Below are positions 53,981 through 62,334 of a stretch of 64,000 nt of DNA, in pieces. Origin of the DNA: Saprospiraceae bacterium (lineage in GTDB: Bacteria > Bacteroidota > Bacteroidia > Chitinophagales > Saprospiraceae); NCBI GenBank assembly GCA_020629315.1, contig JAHDDO010000013.1, forward strand, positions 1-64,000, given 5' to 3'. The position numbers and the translations under genes are program-made. How positions within the stretch are numbered: position 1 is the first letter of the stretch; every line of letters begins with the position of its first letter. The notes under the pieces were generated by a model. The model was not told the origin of the DNA. It ran no database searches and saw only the letters and a program-made list of their open reading frames with translations.

Positions 53981-55648
53981 ATGGAAAGGTGGTTATGTTT
54001 GCTTTTTTGTATGTCAATGTCCATAATGGCCATTGGACAATCATCCAGATATGATAGGGATGATAGGTATGCCATGTTTAGTTTTCGACAGCAAACACTC
54101 CAGGCTAATTCCAATAATATACACCTAGCCTTCCGAAATATAGCCCGCAAAGATGTTTTGCAATTATTTGGTTCAGATACCTCCTTTAGGGCTAATTTGG
54201 TCTCTATTGATAATGGGGAATATATAGAAGATACCTTTCTTGATCTTTCAAAAAGAAAGAACTGGTTGCGTCATTTTTATAGAAAGAAGGGCCAGTTTTT
54301 TAGCCTAGAAAAAGAATCCTTTTCTGTAGCAGTAAACCCAATTGTAAACGCAAAACTGGGACTAGAAAGAGACAATGATTTTTTGATTTTTCAAAATACG
54401 AGGGGCTTTGAGTTACGAGCTATTGTAGATGATAAAGTATATTTCTATTCAAGTTTATTCGAAAACCAAAGTAGGTTTCCTAGTTACATAGACCGAGCAG
54501 CAAGAAAGGCACAAAGTATTCCAGGACAAGGTTTTTACAAGGCATATACGAGTACTTTTTCAGAAAACATTAAGGGATTTGATTATCTGAATGCGGTGGC
54601 TTACATAGGATTACCTGTGTCAAAACATATTAACCTTGAGTTAGGTCACGGTAATCATTTCATAGGGCATGGGTATCATTCCTTATTACTTAGTGATTTT
54701 GCGCATAATTATTTTTACCTCAGTCTAGATACGAGAGTTTGGAAGTTTCATTACAAGAATATCTTCGCTGAGCTTACGCCACTAAGCACGCGTTTAAGCC
54801 CCACAGGTTTAGTACCTAAAAAGTATATGGCCGCCCATTATCTAAGTTATAAGCCAGCTAAGAATATTGAATTAGGACTTTTTGAGACGGTCATCTTTGG
54901 AAGGGAGGATCATTTTGAATTTCAATATCTGAATCCAATAATTTTATATAGGACTGTTGAACAGTTTCTAGACAGTCCTGATAATGTGATGATAGGACTA
55001 AATGCACGATGGGATTTGTGGTCCTCATTTAGTGTATATGGGCAATGGATGATAGATGAATTTAAAATTGACGAATTTCTTTCCAGTGATCAATGGTGGG
55101 GAAATAAGTATGGACTGCAGTTTGGTTTATTCTATCCTAATGTAGCCGGTGTCAGTAATTTGGATATAAGAATAGAGTATAACCGCGTAAGACCGTATAT
55201 GTACTCACATCATATTCCCCTCAGCGAATTAGCTAGCCAAACCACCGCTAGTTATAGTCATCATGGTCAAGCAATGGCGCACCCCTTAGGCGCTAATTTT
55301 TCTGAGTATATCTTGGTGGCCGATTATTATCTAAAAGAAAAATGGTCTTCCCGTTTTATTGTTAGTTCTGCTCAAAGAGGTGTCAATACCAGTAACATAA
55401 ATTACGGTTCTGATATACTCATTTCCAATGATACTAGACTGTCGGATTATGGCATAGATCATTTACAAGGAATCGCTGAACGCATTTTTCACTCCAGCCT
55501 TGATATAAGTTATGAGTGGGCACACAATATGTATATTGACCTTCGGGTGGCTACCCATGATATCATTCGTGAAATGAGTACAACAAATTCTCTGTATTTT
55601 GGAGGAGGGGTACGTATGAATGTGTCTAATTATAGAATAGAGTACTAA
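53981..55648 (+). CDS. Outer-membrane beta-barrel protein, RemB/Wzi-like
   Basis: 555 residues with a signal peptide (LLFCMSMSIMAIGQS) and many short amphipathic strands with aromatic ends, including LELGHGNHFIGHGYHSLLLSD, ELTPLSTRLSP and YHSHHGQAM-type segments. It resembles the large barrel proteins of the capsule-assembly Wzi group and the gliding protein RemB, both linked to surface polysaccharide. Its place directly before a Wzz gene (TAATG overlap) and after lpxK favours polysaccharide display or capture at the surface. The family call is tentative. Confidence 0.7.
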   Translation: MERWLCLLFCMSMSIMAIGQSSRYDRDDRYAMFSFRQQTLQANSNNIHLAFRNIARKDVLQLFGSDTSFRANLVSIDNGEYIEDTFLDLSKRKNWLRHFYRKKGQFFSLEKESFSVAVNPIVNAKLGLERDNDFLIFQNTRGFELRAIVDDKVYFYSSLFENQSRFPSYIDRAARKAQSIPGQGFYKAYTSTFSENIKGFDYLNAVAYIGLPVSKHINLELGHGNHFIGHGYHSLLLSDFAHNYFYLSLDTRVWKFHYKNIFAELTPLSTRLSPTGLVPKKYMAAHYLSYKPAKNIELGLFETVIFGREDHFEFQYLNPIILYRTVEQFLDSPDNVMIGLNARWDLWSSFSVYGQWMIDEFKIDEFLSSDQWWGNKYGLQFGLFYPNVAGVSNLDIRIEYNRVRPYMYSHHIPLSELASQTTASYSHHGQAMAHPLGANFSEYILVADYYLKEKWSSRFIVSSAQRGVNTSNINYGSDILISNDTRLSDYGIDHLQGIAERIFHSSLDISYEWAHNMYIDLRVATHDIIREMSTTNSLYFGGGVRMNVSNYRIEY

Positions 55649-56748
55649 TGGCAGAACGAGTATACCATAGTGATGAAATCAGTCTGAAAGAGATTGTTTT
55701 AAAACTACAAGATTATGCTAACACCTTATGGCATAGAAAATGGCTAATTGCCGCAGTGGCTATACTCTTTGCCGCTGGTTTTGCCATCCGTAACACCCTT
55801 ACATCGCCGGTTTTTCCCGCAAAACTCACCTTCATGATAAACGAAGACGACGCAGGATCAAAATTAGGTTTAGGAGGAATATTAGGGCAATTCGGTTTAG
55901 GTTCGTCAGGTACAGAATTTAACTTAGATAAGGTGCTCGAGTTGTCAAAGTCTAGAAAGATCTCTCAAAAAGCCCTCTTCAATGGCATTGAAATTAATGG
56001 TAAGAAAGACTTCTTGGCTAATCACTTGATTTTCTATTTAGACAGTTTAGGAACCTGGGGTAAACGCTCCTTGCACAAAGAATGGTTTGGTCCTGAAGAA
56101 CGACTACCCTTAAAGGGCTTTACATTCAGTAAAGATAGTTTAGATAGTAAAATAGAAAATAAGGCACTGAAGAGTTTACATACCTTTCTTGTTGGGAACA
56201 GTGATGCGGGCATCGACGCTATCGTCGAGTCTGAATATTCAGAAACTTCTGGGATAATGTCCCTCAAATCAACAACAGAACATCCAGCCTTATCGGTAAA
56301 CCTTACCCAATATTTATTTGATGAACTGAGTGAATACTATATCAAAAAGACCATTGAAAAGCAAAAGCATACTTACGATATTCTTAAGGATAAAACAGAT
56401 TCTATCTCGACAGCCCTTTCTTCCGCTCAGTATTCACTGGCCAACTTTAAGGATAGGAATCAAAACATATTTTCTCGGACCGAAAGCATTACTGAGAATA
56501 AGCTAATGCTTGAAATTCAGAAGCTAACAGTAATGTATGCTGAAGCCGAAAAAAACCTTCAAGTAGCAGATCTCTCTCTAAAGAATAAGACACCTTATAT
56601 TCAAATGATAGATGAGCCGCTCCTGCCAATAGCCCCTAAAAAACCTTCCATTATTCAGGCATTGATTAAGGGCTTGTTATTAGGTTTATGCTTAGGTGTC
56701 GTATTTGTTTTACTGAAGAAAATAGTGCGCGACTCACTCAACAACTAG
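55648..56748 (+). CDS. Polysaccharide chain-length determinant (Wzz-like)
   Basis: 366 residues with the classic layout: an N-terminal cytoplasmic tail, TM1 (WLIAAVAILFAAGFAI), a periplasmic region with a coiled coil (about 230-320) and TM2 near the C terminus (LIKGLLLGLCLGVVFVLL), preceded by the Pro-rich LLPIAPKKPS. Wzz proteins set the length of polymer made by Wzy. There is no tyrosine kinase domain at the end. One-base overlap with the preceding barrel gene; a gap and a new promoter-operator follow. Confidence 0.88.
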   Translation: MAERVYHSDEISLKEIVLKLQDYANTLWHRKWLIAAVAILFAAGFAIRNTLTSPVFPAKLTFMINEDDAGSKLGLGGILGQFGLGSSGTEFNLDKVLELSKSRKISQKALFNGIEINGKKDFLANHLIFYLDSLGTWGKRSLHKEWFGPEERLPLKGFTFSKDSLDSKIENKALKSLHTFLVGNSDAGIDAIVESEYSETSGIMSLKSTTEHPALSVNLTQYLFDELSEYYIKKTIEKQKHTYDILKDKTDSISTALSSAQYSLANFKDRNQNIFSRTESITENKLMLEIQKLTVMYAEAEKNLQVADLSLKNKTPYIQMIDEPLLPIAPKKPSIIQALIKGLLLGLCLGVVFVLLKKIVRDSLNN

Positions 56749-56786
56749 CATTTTTGTATAAAATTGAGTAATTTTATTACTCAATT
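56749..56786 (+). promoter_or_regulatory. Promoter and operator of the winged-helix/NTase gene
   Basis: A -7-like box CATTTTTG (56749-56756, one mismatch to TAnnTTTG) is followed by a perfect inverted repeat AATTGAGTAAT-TTT-ATTACTCAATT (56762-56786), which ends directly at the ATG (56787). The arms therefore cover the transcription start and any ribosome site. An HTH protein is encoded right after it, so autoregulation is the simple reading. Confidence 0.7.
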
Positions 56787-57323
56787 ATGTTAGAGGCTTT
56801 AATATCATCTAAAACCAGAATAAAACTATTACTCAAGTTTTTTCTCAATAGTAAGACAAAATCCTACCTGCGAGGTTTAGAGTCAGAGTTCGGTGAGTCC
56901 AGTAATGCTATCCGAGTAGAACTTAATAGATTTGAGAATGCGGGTATGTTGCGATCCTTTACTAAGGGCAATAAAAAGTTCTTTTCCGCAAATACGGATC
57001 ACCCATTGTATGATGAGGTTCACAATATTCTTTTAAAATACATTGGCTTTGACAAGATTATAGACAATGTGATCAATAGGATGGGGGATTTAGAAAAAGT
57101 ATATGTAGTCGGTGATTTTGCAAGAGGATCTGATAGTAGCATTATTGATTTGGTTTTCATAGGCGACATAAATAAGTCATATCTAATTCAATTAATAGAG
57201 AAGGTGGAAAAACTGATAGAGCGAAAAATCAGATACGTGTCTTACAATCATGAAGAAGGCGTAAAAATAGATTTATCAGAGCACCATCCAGATGCTCTTT
57301 TACTTTGGGAATGCAATGAATAA
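56787..57323 (+). CDS. Winged-helix regulator fused to a degenerate nucleotidyltransferase domain
   Basis: 178 residues. The N-terminal half (about 1-75) is a winged helix: KTKSYLRGLESEFGESSNAIRVELNRFENAGML. The C-terminal half has the nucleotidyltransferase start VYVVGDFARGSDSSIIDLVF, but the first acidic residue of the usual DxD pair is Ile, so catalysis is doubtful and the domain may be a sensor. Such fusions sit at the head of surface-polysaccharide loci in Bacteroidota. It overlaps the next gene by 8 bases. Likely binds the operator just before its own ATG. Function inferred. Confidence 0.75.
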   Translation: MLEALISSKTRIKLLLKFFLNSKTKSYLRGLESEFGESSNAIRVELNRFENAGMLRSFTKGNKKFFSANTDHPLYDEVHNILLKYIGFDKIIDNVINRMGDLEKVYVVGDFARGSDSSIIDLVFIGDINKSYLIQLIEKVEKLIERKIRYVSYNHEEGVKIDLSEHHPDALLLWECNE

Positions 57324-57900
57324 TCACGAGGTTTATATACATCCATCAGCCATTGTAGATAATGGCGCAAGCCTTGGCTCTGGCACTAAGGTATGGCACT
57401 TTTGTCATGTGATGCCTTCCGCTATTTTAGGTAAAAACTGTTCTTTAGGCCAAAATGTATTTGTAGCAAATAAAGTGACATTGGGCGATAATGTACGTGT
57501 ACAAAACAATGTCTCTATCTATGAAGGTGTCATCTGCGAATCAGATGTTTTTTTAGGCCCTTCCATGGTGTTTACCAATGTTATAAATCCCAGGAGTGGC
57601 GTGTCTAGAAAAGAAGAATATAAAAAAACAATAGTAAAAAAAGGAGCAAGTATTGGCGCAAATGCGACTATAGTTTGTGGTAACACCATTGGGCAATATG
57701 CGTTTATAGGAGCCGGAACCGTAATTACACGGGATGTGCCCAATTATGCGCTTTTTGTCGGGAATCCAGGCAAACAGATTGGCTGGATGAGTGAGCATGG
57801 AGAGCGCTTGCACTTTGAAAATGGTACCGCTTTGTGTCCGGGGACTGGGGACCGATATATATTACAAAGTGGAGCGGTTAAAAAGGAATCAAAAGTATGA
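57316..57900 (+). CDS. WbpD-like N-acetyltransferase (left-handed beta-helix)
   Basis: 194 residues from ATG 57316 (MNNHEVYIHPSA), rather than the ORF-track start inside the previous gene. Hexapeptide repeats (VDNGASLGSGTKVW, AILGKNCSLGQNVFV, GNTIGQYAFIGAGTVIT) build a left-handed beta-helix acyltransferase, with the C-terminal VPNYALFVGNPGKQIGW. It matches UDP-2-acetamido-3-amino-2,3-dideoxy-glucuronate N-acetyltransferase (WbpD) in length and order. The acceptor would be made by WbpB/WbpE-type enzymes; the WbpB-like gene follows but the WbpE aminotransferase is not in the window. Confidence 0.85.
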   Translation: MNNHEVYIHPSAIVDNGASLGSGTKVWHFCHVMPSAILGKNCSLGQNVFVANKVTLGDNVRVQNNVSIYEGVICESDVFLGPSMVFTNVINPRSGVSRKEEYKKTIVKKGASIGANATIVCGNTIGQYAFIGAGTVITRDVPNYALFVGNPGKQIGWMSEHGERLHFENGTALCPGTGDRYILQSGAVKKESKV

Positions 57901-58859
57901 AGACCGGGATTATAGGATTAGGACATATAGGTAAAAAACATCAACAAGCGATTGACCTCATTGAAGGTGTGGAAGTAGTAGCTGGGGTGGACCAATGGAA
58001 TTCAGAAATGTTACAAGGGCAGCCAGTCTATTCCGAGCTAAGTGATATGATATCTAATCATCCAGACATAGAGGTGGTCGCCGTATGTACACCAAATGGT
58101 CTTCATAAGGAACATAGTCTATCGGTTATAGAACACGGGAAACATGTAATTTGTGAAAAGCCAATGACTACCTCAAAGCGAGATGCTGAGGAATTAATTA
58201 ATGCAGCGCTCCACAGCTCAAGGTATATATTTTGTGTCATGCAAAATCGATTTTCACCCATTAGCCAATGGTTGCATGATATAGTTAACTCAGAACTACT
58301 TGGTGAGATTTATAGTGTTCAACTTCAGTGTGCGTGGAATAGAGATGAGCGCTATTATACCTCTGGAAGCTGGCATGGCAGCCAAGACTTAGATGGCGGC
58401 ACCCTTTTTACCCAGTTTGCCCATTATGTTGATTCTCTGTATTGGTTATTTGGGGATTTGGAGATTACCTCTGCTCGATTTGAAAACTTCAATCATAAGG
58501 ATATGATCGACTTTGAAGATACAGGGATGTTTGATTTTAGTTTTGGAGAAAGAGCCTTAGGACACTTTTTTTATACTACCTCAGTTTGGGACAAGAACAT
58601 GGAAAGTTCAATGAGTATTTTGGCTGAAAGAGGTGCCATAAAAGTAGGTGGGCAATATATGAATGAATTGAGCTATTGCCATATTCAAGATTACACAATG
58701 CCTACATTGGCCCCATCCAACAACATAGAAAATCTATCCAAGATTTATAAAAATGCTAAGAAGGTATTGCGTTCAGGCGATAAGGTTATGACCAATGCCA
58801 TGGATGGCCTTAAGGTTGTAGAGATTATTGAGAACATATATAAATTTAGAAAGGGCTAA
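57897..58859 (+). CDS. Gfo/Idh/MocA oxidoreductase, WbpB-like
   Basis: 320 residues: an N-terminal Rossmann fold (GIIGLGHIGKKHQQAI), the family signature HVICEKPMTTSKRDAEELI with the catalytic Lys, and a C-terminal beta-sheet domain with AWNRDERYYTSGSWHGSQDLDGG, typical of the WbpB/WlbA group. WbpB oxidises UDP-GlcNAcA at C3 for diacetamido-uronic acid synthesis, and with WbpD next to it this substrate is likely. The overlap ATGA with wbpD and TAATG with the next gene shows tight coupling. Confidence 0.86.
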   Translation: MKTGIIGLGHIGKKHQQAIDLIEGVEVVAGVDQWNSEMLQGQPVYSELSDMISNHPDIEVVAVCTPNGLHKEHSLSVIEHGKHVICEKPMTTSKRDAEELINAALHSSRYIFCVMQNRFSPISQWLHDIVNSELLGEIYSVQLQCAWNRDERYYTSGSWHGSQDLDGGTLFTQFAHYVDSLYWLFGDLEITSARFENFNHKDMIDFEDTGMFDFSFGERALGHFFYTTSVWDKNMESSMSILAERGAIKVGGQYMNELSYCHIQDYTMPTLAPSNNIENLSKIYKNAKKVLRSGDKVMTNAMDGLKVVEIIENIYKFRKG

Positions 58860-59377
58860 TGGAGCTAGGGCAGAAAAATTGGTATGCTATCTATACTCGT
58901 TACCGATGTGAAAAGAAGGTGATGGAAACCATGCTGTCTAGAAACGTGGAGGCTTATACACCTCTACTTACGAGAAAAGTGCAATATTCTAAAAAGGTAA
59001 AAACACACCATTATCCCTTGTTGCCAAATTATGTTTTTGTTAGGATATCCGATGCTGAGAAAATTAAAGTATTGAATACACAGCATGTAGTTTCATTTGT
59101 AATGATAGGCGCAGAACTTCCGAAAGTCCGTCAGCAAGAAATTAACTGGTTAAAGAAAATAGTGGGAGAGAATCAGGCTGTAGAGGTATTACCTAAGCTT
59201 GATGCGATAGGAGAGAAAGTAGAAATAGTTTCTGGAGCACTAACTGGCCTTAAAGGGCAGTTGGTTCAGATCAATAATAAAAAGGAATTTATAGTCAAAC
59301 TTGAGTCAATGGCTTTTAACCTTAAACTTAGTGTAGAAGCCACTCAATTAAGACTTATTCCTTCTCGAGTAGCATAA
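58859..59377 (+). CDS. UpxY-family transcription antiterminator (NusG paralogue)
   Basis: 172 residues. The N-terminal NGN domain starts WYAIYTRYRCEKKVMETML and ends PLLPNYVFVRI, and the C-terminal KOW domain has GEKVEIVSGALTGLKGQLVQ. In Bacteroides such NusG paralogues (UpxY) let RNA polymerase pass terminators at the start of the capsule operon that they control. They are usually first in the operon; here it is the fourth gene of the same-strand set. The following gap with palindromes could be its site of action on the cys/flippase genes. Confidence 0.9.
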   Translation: MELGQKNWYAIYTRYRCEKKVMETMLSRNVEAYTPLLTRKVQYSKKVKTHHYPLLPNYVFVRISDAEKIKVLNTQHVVSFVMIGAELPKVRQQEINWLKKIVGENQAVEVLPKLDAIGEKVEIVSGALTGLKGQLVQINNKKEFIVKLESMAFNLKLSVEATQLRLIPSRVA

Positions 59378-59505
59378 TGGCTACTCATATAAAGTATATC
59401 CTTAATAGGTAGCCATTTGCGACCCTAATTGGACGAAGTCTAGGTACCATAAGGCCTTAAAACTGCCTGAAAATTAGGGCTAAATAAAATATTGAAGCAT
59501 CTTTG
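59377..59505 (+). promoter_or_regulatory. Palindrome-rich gap before cysC with a candidate -7 box
   Basis: 136-base gap holding ATGGCTAC/GTAGCCAT (59377-59384 and 59409-59416), CCCTAATT/AATTAGGG (59423-59430 and 59472-59479) enclosing a 10-bp palindrome TAAGGCCTTA (59450-59459), and a -7-like box CATCTTTG (59498-59505) nine bases before the cysC ATG. The first dyad overlaps the upxY stop codon. It may contain a terminator or antitermination leader together with a new promoter. Confidence 0.4.
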
Positions 59506-59513
59506 CACACTTT

Positions 59514-60116
59514 ATGAAAGCAAGCAACATACATCCGATTTTTGACAAGCTTTTGCAGCGTTCAGACAAAGAACAATTTCTGAACCAAAAGGCTAAAGTT
59601 ATTTGGATGACCGGATTATCAGGATCAGGCAAAAGTACCATTGCACAAGGTTTAGAATCCATGCTTTTTCAGAAAGGGTATTTCACCCAAGTGCTCGATG
59701 GTGATAATACACGTTCTGGCATAAATAATAATCTAGGTTTTTCTTTGGAAGACCGAGAGGAAAATGTTAGACGTATTGCTGAAGTTTCAAAATTATTCCT
59801 AAATGCAGGCGTGGTCTGTGTTAACTCCTTTGTAAGTCCGACATATCAAATCAGACAGTTAGCAAAAGATATCATTGGTGAGGAGGATTTCTTAGAAATT
59901 TACATAAATGCACCACTAGAAGTTTGTGAAGCTAGAGATGTAAAAGGCTTATATGCTAAGGCAAGAGCGGGTGAAATAAAAGGATTTACAGGTATTGACT
60001 CGCCATTTGAAGAACCTAAAACGCCTTTTATGGAAATCAGAACAGATCAGATTTCTTTAGAAGAGTCTGTTGAAAATATATTCGAAAAAATAGCACCGTT
60101 AATCGGTCCTAAATAA
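59514..60116 (+). CDS. cysC: Adenylylsulfate kinase
   Basis: 200 residues. It phosphorylates APS to PAPS. The P-loop is MTGLSGSGKSTIAQGLE and the APS-binding segment DGDNTRSGINNNLGFS, followed by EVCEARDVKGLYAKARAGEIKGFTGI (in part). Length is normal for a stand-alone kinase, not a CysN-CysC fusion. ATG start; cysD follows after six bases. The product PAPS donates sulfate to sugars and lipids or feeds sulfite production; the polysaccharide context favours sulfation. Confidence 0.95.
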   Translation: MKASNIHPIFDKLLQRSDKEQFLNQKAKVIWMTGLSGSGKSTIAQGLESMLFQKGYFTQVLDGDNTRSGINNNLGFSLEDREENVRRIAEVSKLFLNAGVVCVNSFVSPTYQIRQLAKDIIGEEDFLEIYINAPLEVCEARDVKGLYAKARAGEIKGFTGIDSPFEEPKTPFMEIRTDQISLEESVENIFEKIAPLIGPK

Positions 60117-60122
60117 ATAGAC

Positions 60123-61025
60123 ATGAATTATCATATTAATCATTTACAGGAACTGGAATCAGAGTCCATCTTCATTATGAGGGAGGTGGCTGCAAAATTT
60201 GAGAATCCAGTACTAATGTTTTCTGGTGGAAAGGATTCTATCCTTATGGTACACCTAGCCTATAAAGCGTTTTTTCCTGCGCGAATACCTTTTACTCTAT
60301 TACACATAGACACAGGTCATAACTTTGATGAAACTATCAAATTTAGAGACGATTTAGTGGCTAAGACTGGAGCAAAACTTATTGTTGGTTCTGTTGATGA
60401 AGCCATTAAAAATGGATTGGTCACCGAAGAAAAAGGATTTAATGCAAGCCGAAACGGTTTACAAACAGCAGTTCTTTTAGACGAATTAGAAAAAGGAAAA
60501 TTTGATGCGGCTTTAGGAGGCGCTAGACGAGATGAAGAAAAAGCACGAGCTAAAGAACGAATCTTTTCGCATAGAGATGAGTTTGGTCAGTGGGATCCAA
60601 AAAACCAAAGACCGGAACTGTGGAATCTGTTCAACGCCAAACACAATATGGGCGAGCACTTTAGAGTATTCCCAATTAGCAATTGGACAGAATTAGATGT
60701 ATGGCAATATATAGCCATGGAAGAAGTAGACCTTCCTAATTTATACTTTGCTCATGAACGTGACGTATTCGAACGTGATGGTACTTTATTAGCGGACTCC
60801 GTGCATATAATGAAGCGACCAGAAGAAACTGTATTTAAAGAAACCGTTCGATGTAGAACCATTGGTGATGTTACTTGTACTGGAGTATGGCGGTCCAATG
60901 CCAAAACAGTTGAGGACATTATTGATGAGATCGCAACTACACGTATGACAGAACGAGGCGGTCGAACCGATGATAAGCGAAGCGAAACAAGTATGGAAGA
61001 CAGAAAAAAATTAGGTTATTTCTAA
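60123..61025 (+). CDS. cysD: Sulfate adenylyltransferase subunit 2
   Basis: 300 residues of the PAPS-reductase/PP-loop family. The ATP-binding PP-loop is VLMFSGGKDSILM, then TLLHIDTGHNFDETIKF and the arginine-rich GGARRDEEKARAKERIFS, characteristic of CysD. With CysN it makes APS from sulfate and ATP. The C-terminal end ERGGRTDDKRSETSMEDRKKLGYF is present in full, so it is intact. Confidence 0.96.
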   Translation: MNYHINHLQELESESIFIMREVAAKFENPVLMFSGGKDSILMVHLAYKAFFPARIPFTLLHIDTGHNFDETIKFRDDLVAKTGAKLIVGSVDEAIKNGLVTEEKGFNASRNGLQTAVLLDELEKGKFDAALGGARRDEEKARAKERIFSHRDEFGQWDPKNQRPELWNLFNAKHNMGEHFRVFPISNWTELDVWQYIAMEEVDLPNLYFAHERDVFERDGTLLADSVHIMKRPEETVFKETVRCRTIGDVTCTGVWRSNAKTVEDIIDEIATTRMTERGGRTDDKRSETSMEDRKKLGYF

Positions 61026-61043
61026 ACGTAGCAGTAAACAATT

Positions 61044-62306
61044 ATGGCAAATTTCGAATCAAGCGAATTACTAAGATTTACAACGGCAGGAAGCGTTGAT
61101 GACGGAAAATCAACACTTATTGGTCGTTTATTATACGATAGCAAATCCATTTATCAGGATCAGATGGAAGCCGTAGAAAAAGCGAGCGCTAGACGTGGTG
61201 AAGAAGGCGTAAATCTGGCTTTATTAACGGATGGCTTGCGATCAGAAAGAGAACAAGGTATCACCATTGATGTGGCCTATAGATACTTTTCTACCCCTAA
61301 ACGTAAATTCATCATTGCGGATACACCAGGTCATATTCAGTATACCCGAAACATGGTTACTGGAGCATCTACAGCGAATGTAGCATTGGTGTTAGTCGAT
61401 GCAAGGAACGGAGTAGTGGAGCAAACTAGACGACACGCCATCATAGCCTCGTTATTACAAATTCCTCACTTAGTGGTTTGTATTAATAAGATGGATTTAG
61501 TGGACTATAAGGAAGAAGCATATAATAACATCCAAAATGAATTTGAAAAATTCGCTGCTAAATTGGATGTTAAAGATGTTCACTTTATTCCTATTTCTGC
61601 ACTAATGGGAGATAATGTAGTACACAGATCTGATAAAATGCCTTGGTTCCAAGGACAGACCTTAATGTACTATTTAGAGAATGTACACATAGCTAGCGAC
61701 CATAACTTTATTGATGTCCGGTTTCCAGTTCAATATGTAGTTAGACCATATAGTGATGAATATCATGATTATAGAGGCTACGCAGGACGTGTAGCTGGTG
61801 GTACCTTAAAAGTAGGGGATGAAGTAACCTTATTGCCTACTGGATTCACAAGTAGTATTAAAAGTATTGATGGTCCGGCTGGTGAACAAAAAGAAGCTTT
61901 TCCTCCACAATCTGTAGTCATTCAATTGAATGATGATATGGATCTAAGCAGAGGAGACATGATCGTTAGGCCTAATAACCAACCAGATATTATTCAGGAC
62001 ATTGATGTTATGTTATGTTGGTTTTCCAGTGATAAGACTTTACAGGAAAGAGGAAAGTATAGCTTACTCCATACAACACAAGAAATGCGTTGTGTAGTGA
62101 AAGAAATCAAATACAAGTTGGATATAAACACATTGCATAGACAAGAAGACGATAAGACTATCGGAATGAATGACATTGCAAGAGTGGCTATCCGTACAAC
62201 TAAACCTTTATTTGCTGACGAGTATCGGAAAAACCGAAATACAGGCAGTATTATTCTTGTTGATGAAGGAACGAATAATACAGTTGCTGTAGGTATGATT
62301 ATTTAA
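61044..62306 (+). CDS. cysN: Sulfate adenylyltransferase subunit 1 (GTPase)
   Basis: 420 residues. An EF-Tu-like GTPase that drives APS synthesis with CysD. G1 is GSVDDGKSTLIGRLL, switch region REQGITIDVAYRYF, G3 DTPGH and G4 NKMDLVD; beta-barrel domains 2 and 3 follow (RVAGGTLKVGDEVTLLP). There is no C-terminal CysC domain, which agrees with the separate cysC upstream. Third gene of cysC-cysD-cysN; no cysH, cysI or cysJ in view. Confidence 0.96.
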   Translation: MANFESSELLRFTTAGSVDDGKSTLIGRLLYDSKSIYQDQMEAVEKASARRGEEGVNLALLTDGLRSEREQGITIDVAYRYFSTPKRKFIIADTPGHIQYTRNMVTGASTANVALVLVDARNGVVEQTRRHAIIASLLQIPHLVVCINKMDLVDYKEEAYNNIQNEFEKFAAKLDVKDVHFIPISALMGDNVVHRSDKMPWFQGQTLMYYLENVHIASDHNFIDVRFPVQYVVRPYSDEYHDYRGYAGRVAGGTLKVGDEVTLLPTGFTSSIKSIDGPAGEQKEAFPPQSVVIQLNDDMDLSRGDMIVRPNNQPDIIQDIDVMLCWFSSDKTLQERGKYSLLHTTQEMRCVVKEIKYKLDINTLHRQEDDKTIGMNDIARVAIRTTKPLFADEYRKNRNTGSIILVDEGTNNTVAVGMII

Positions 62307-62334
62307 TCAAGCTTGAATCACAAGTCTTTATTTA

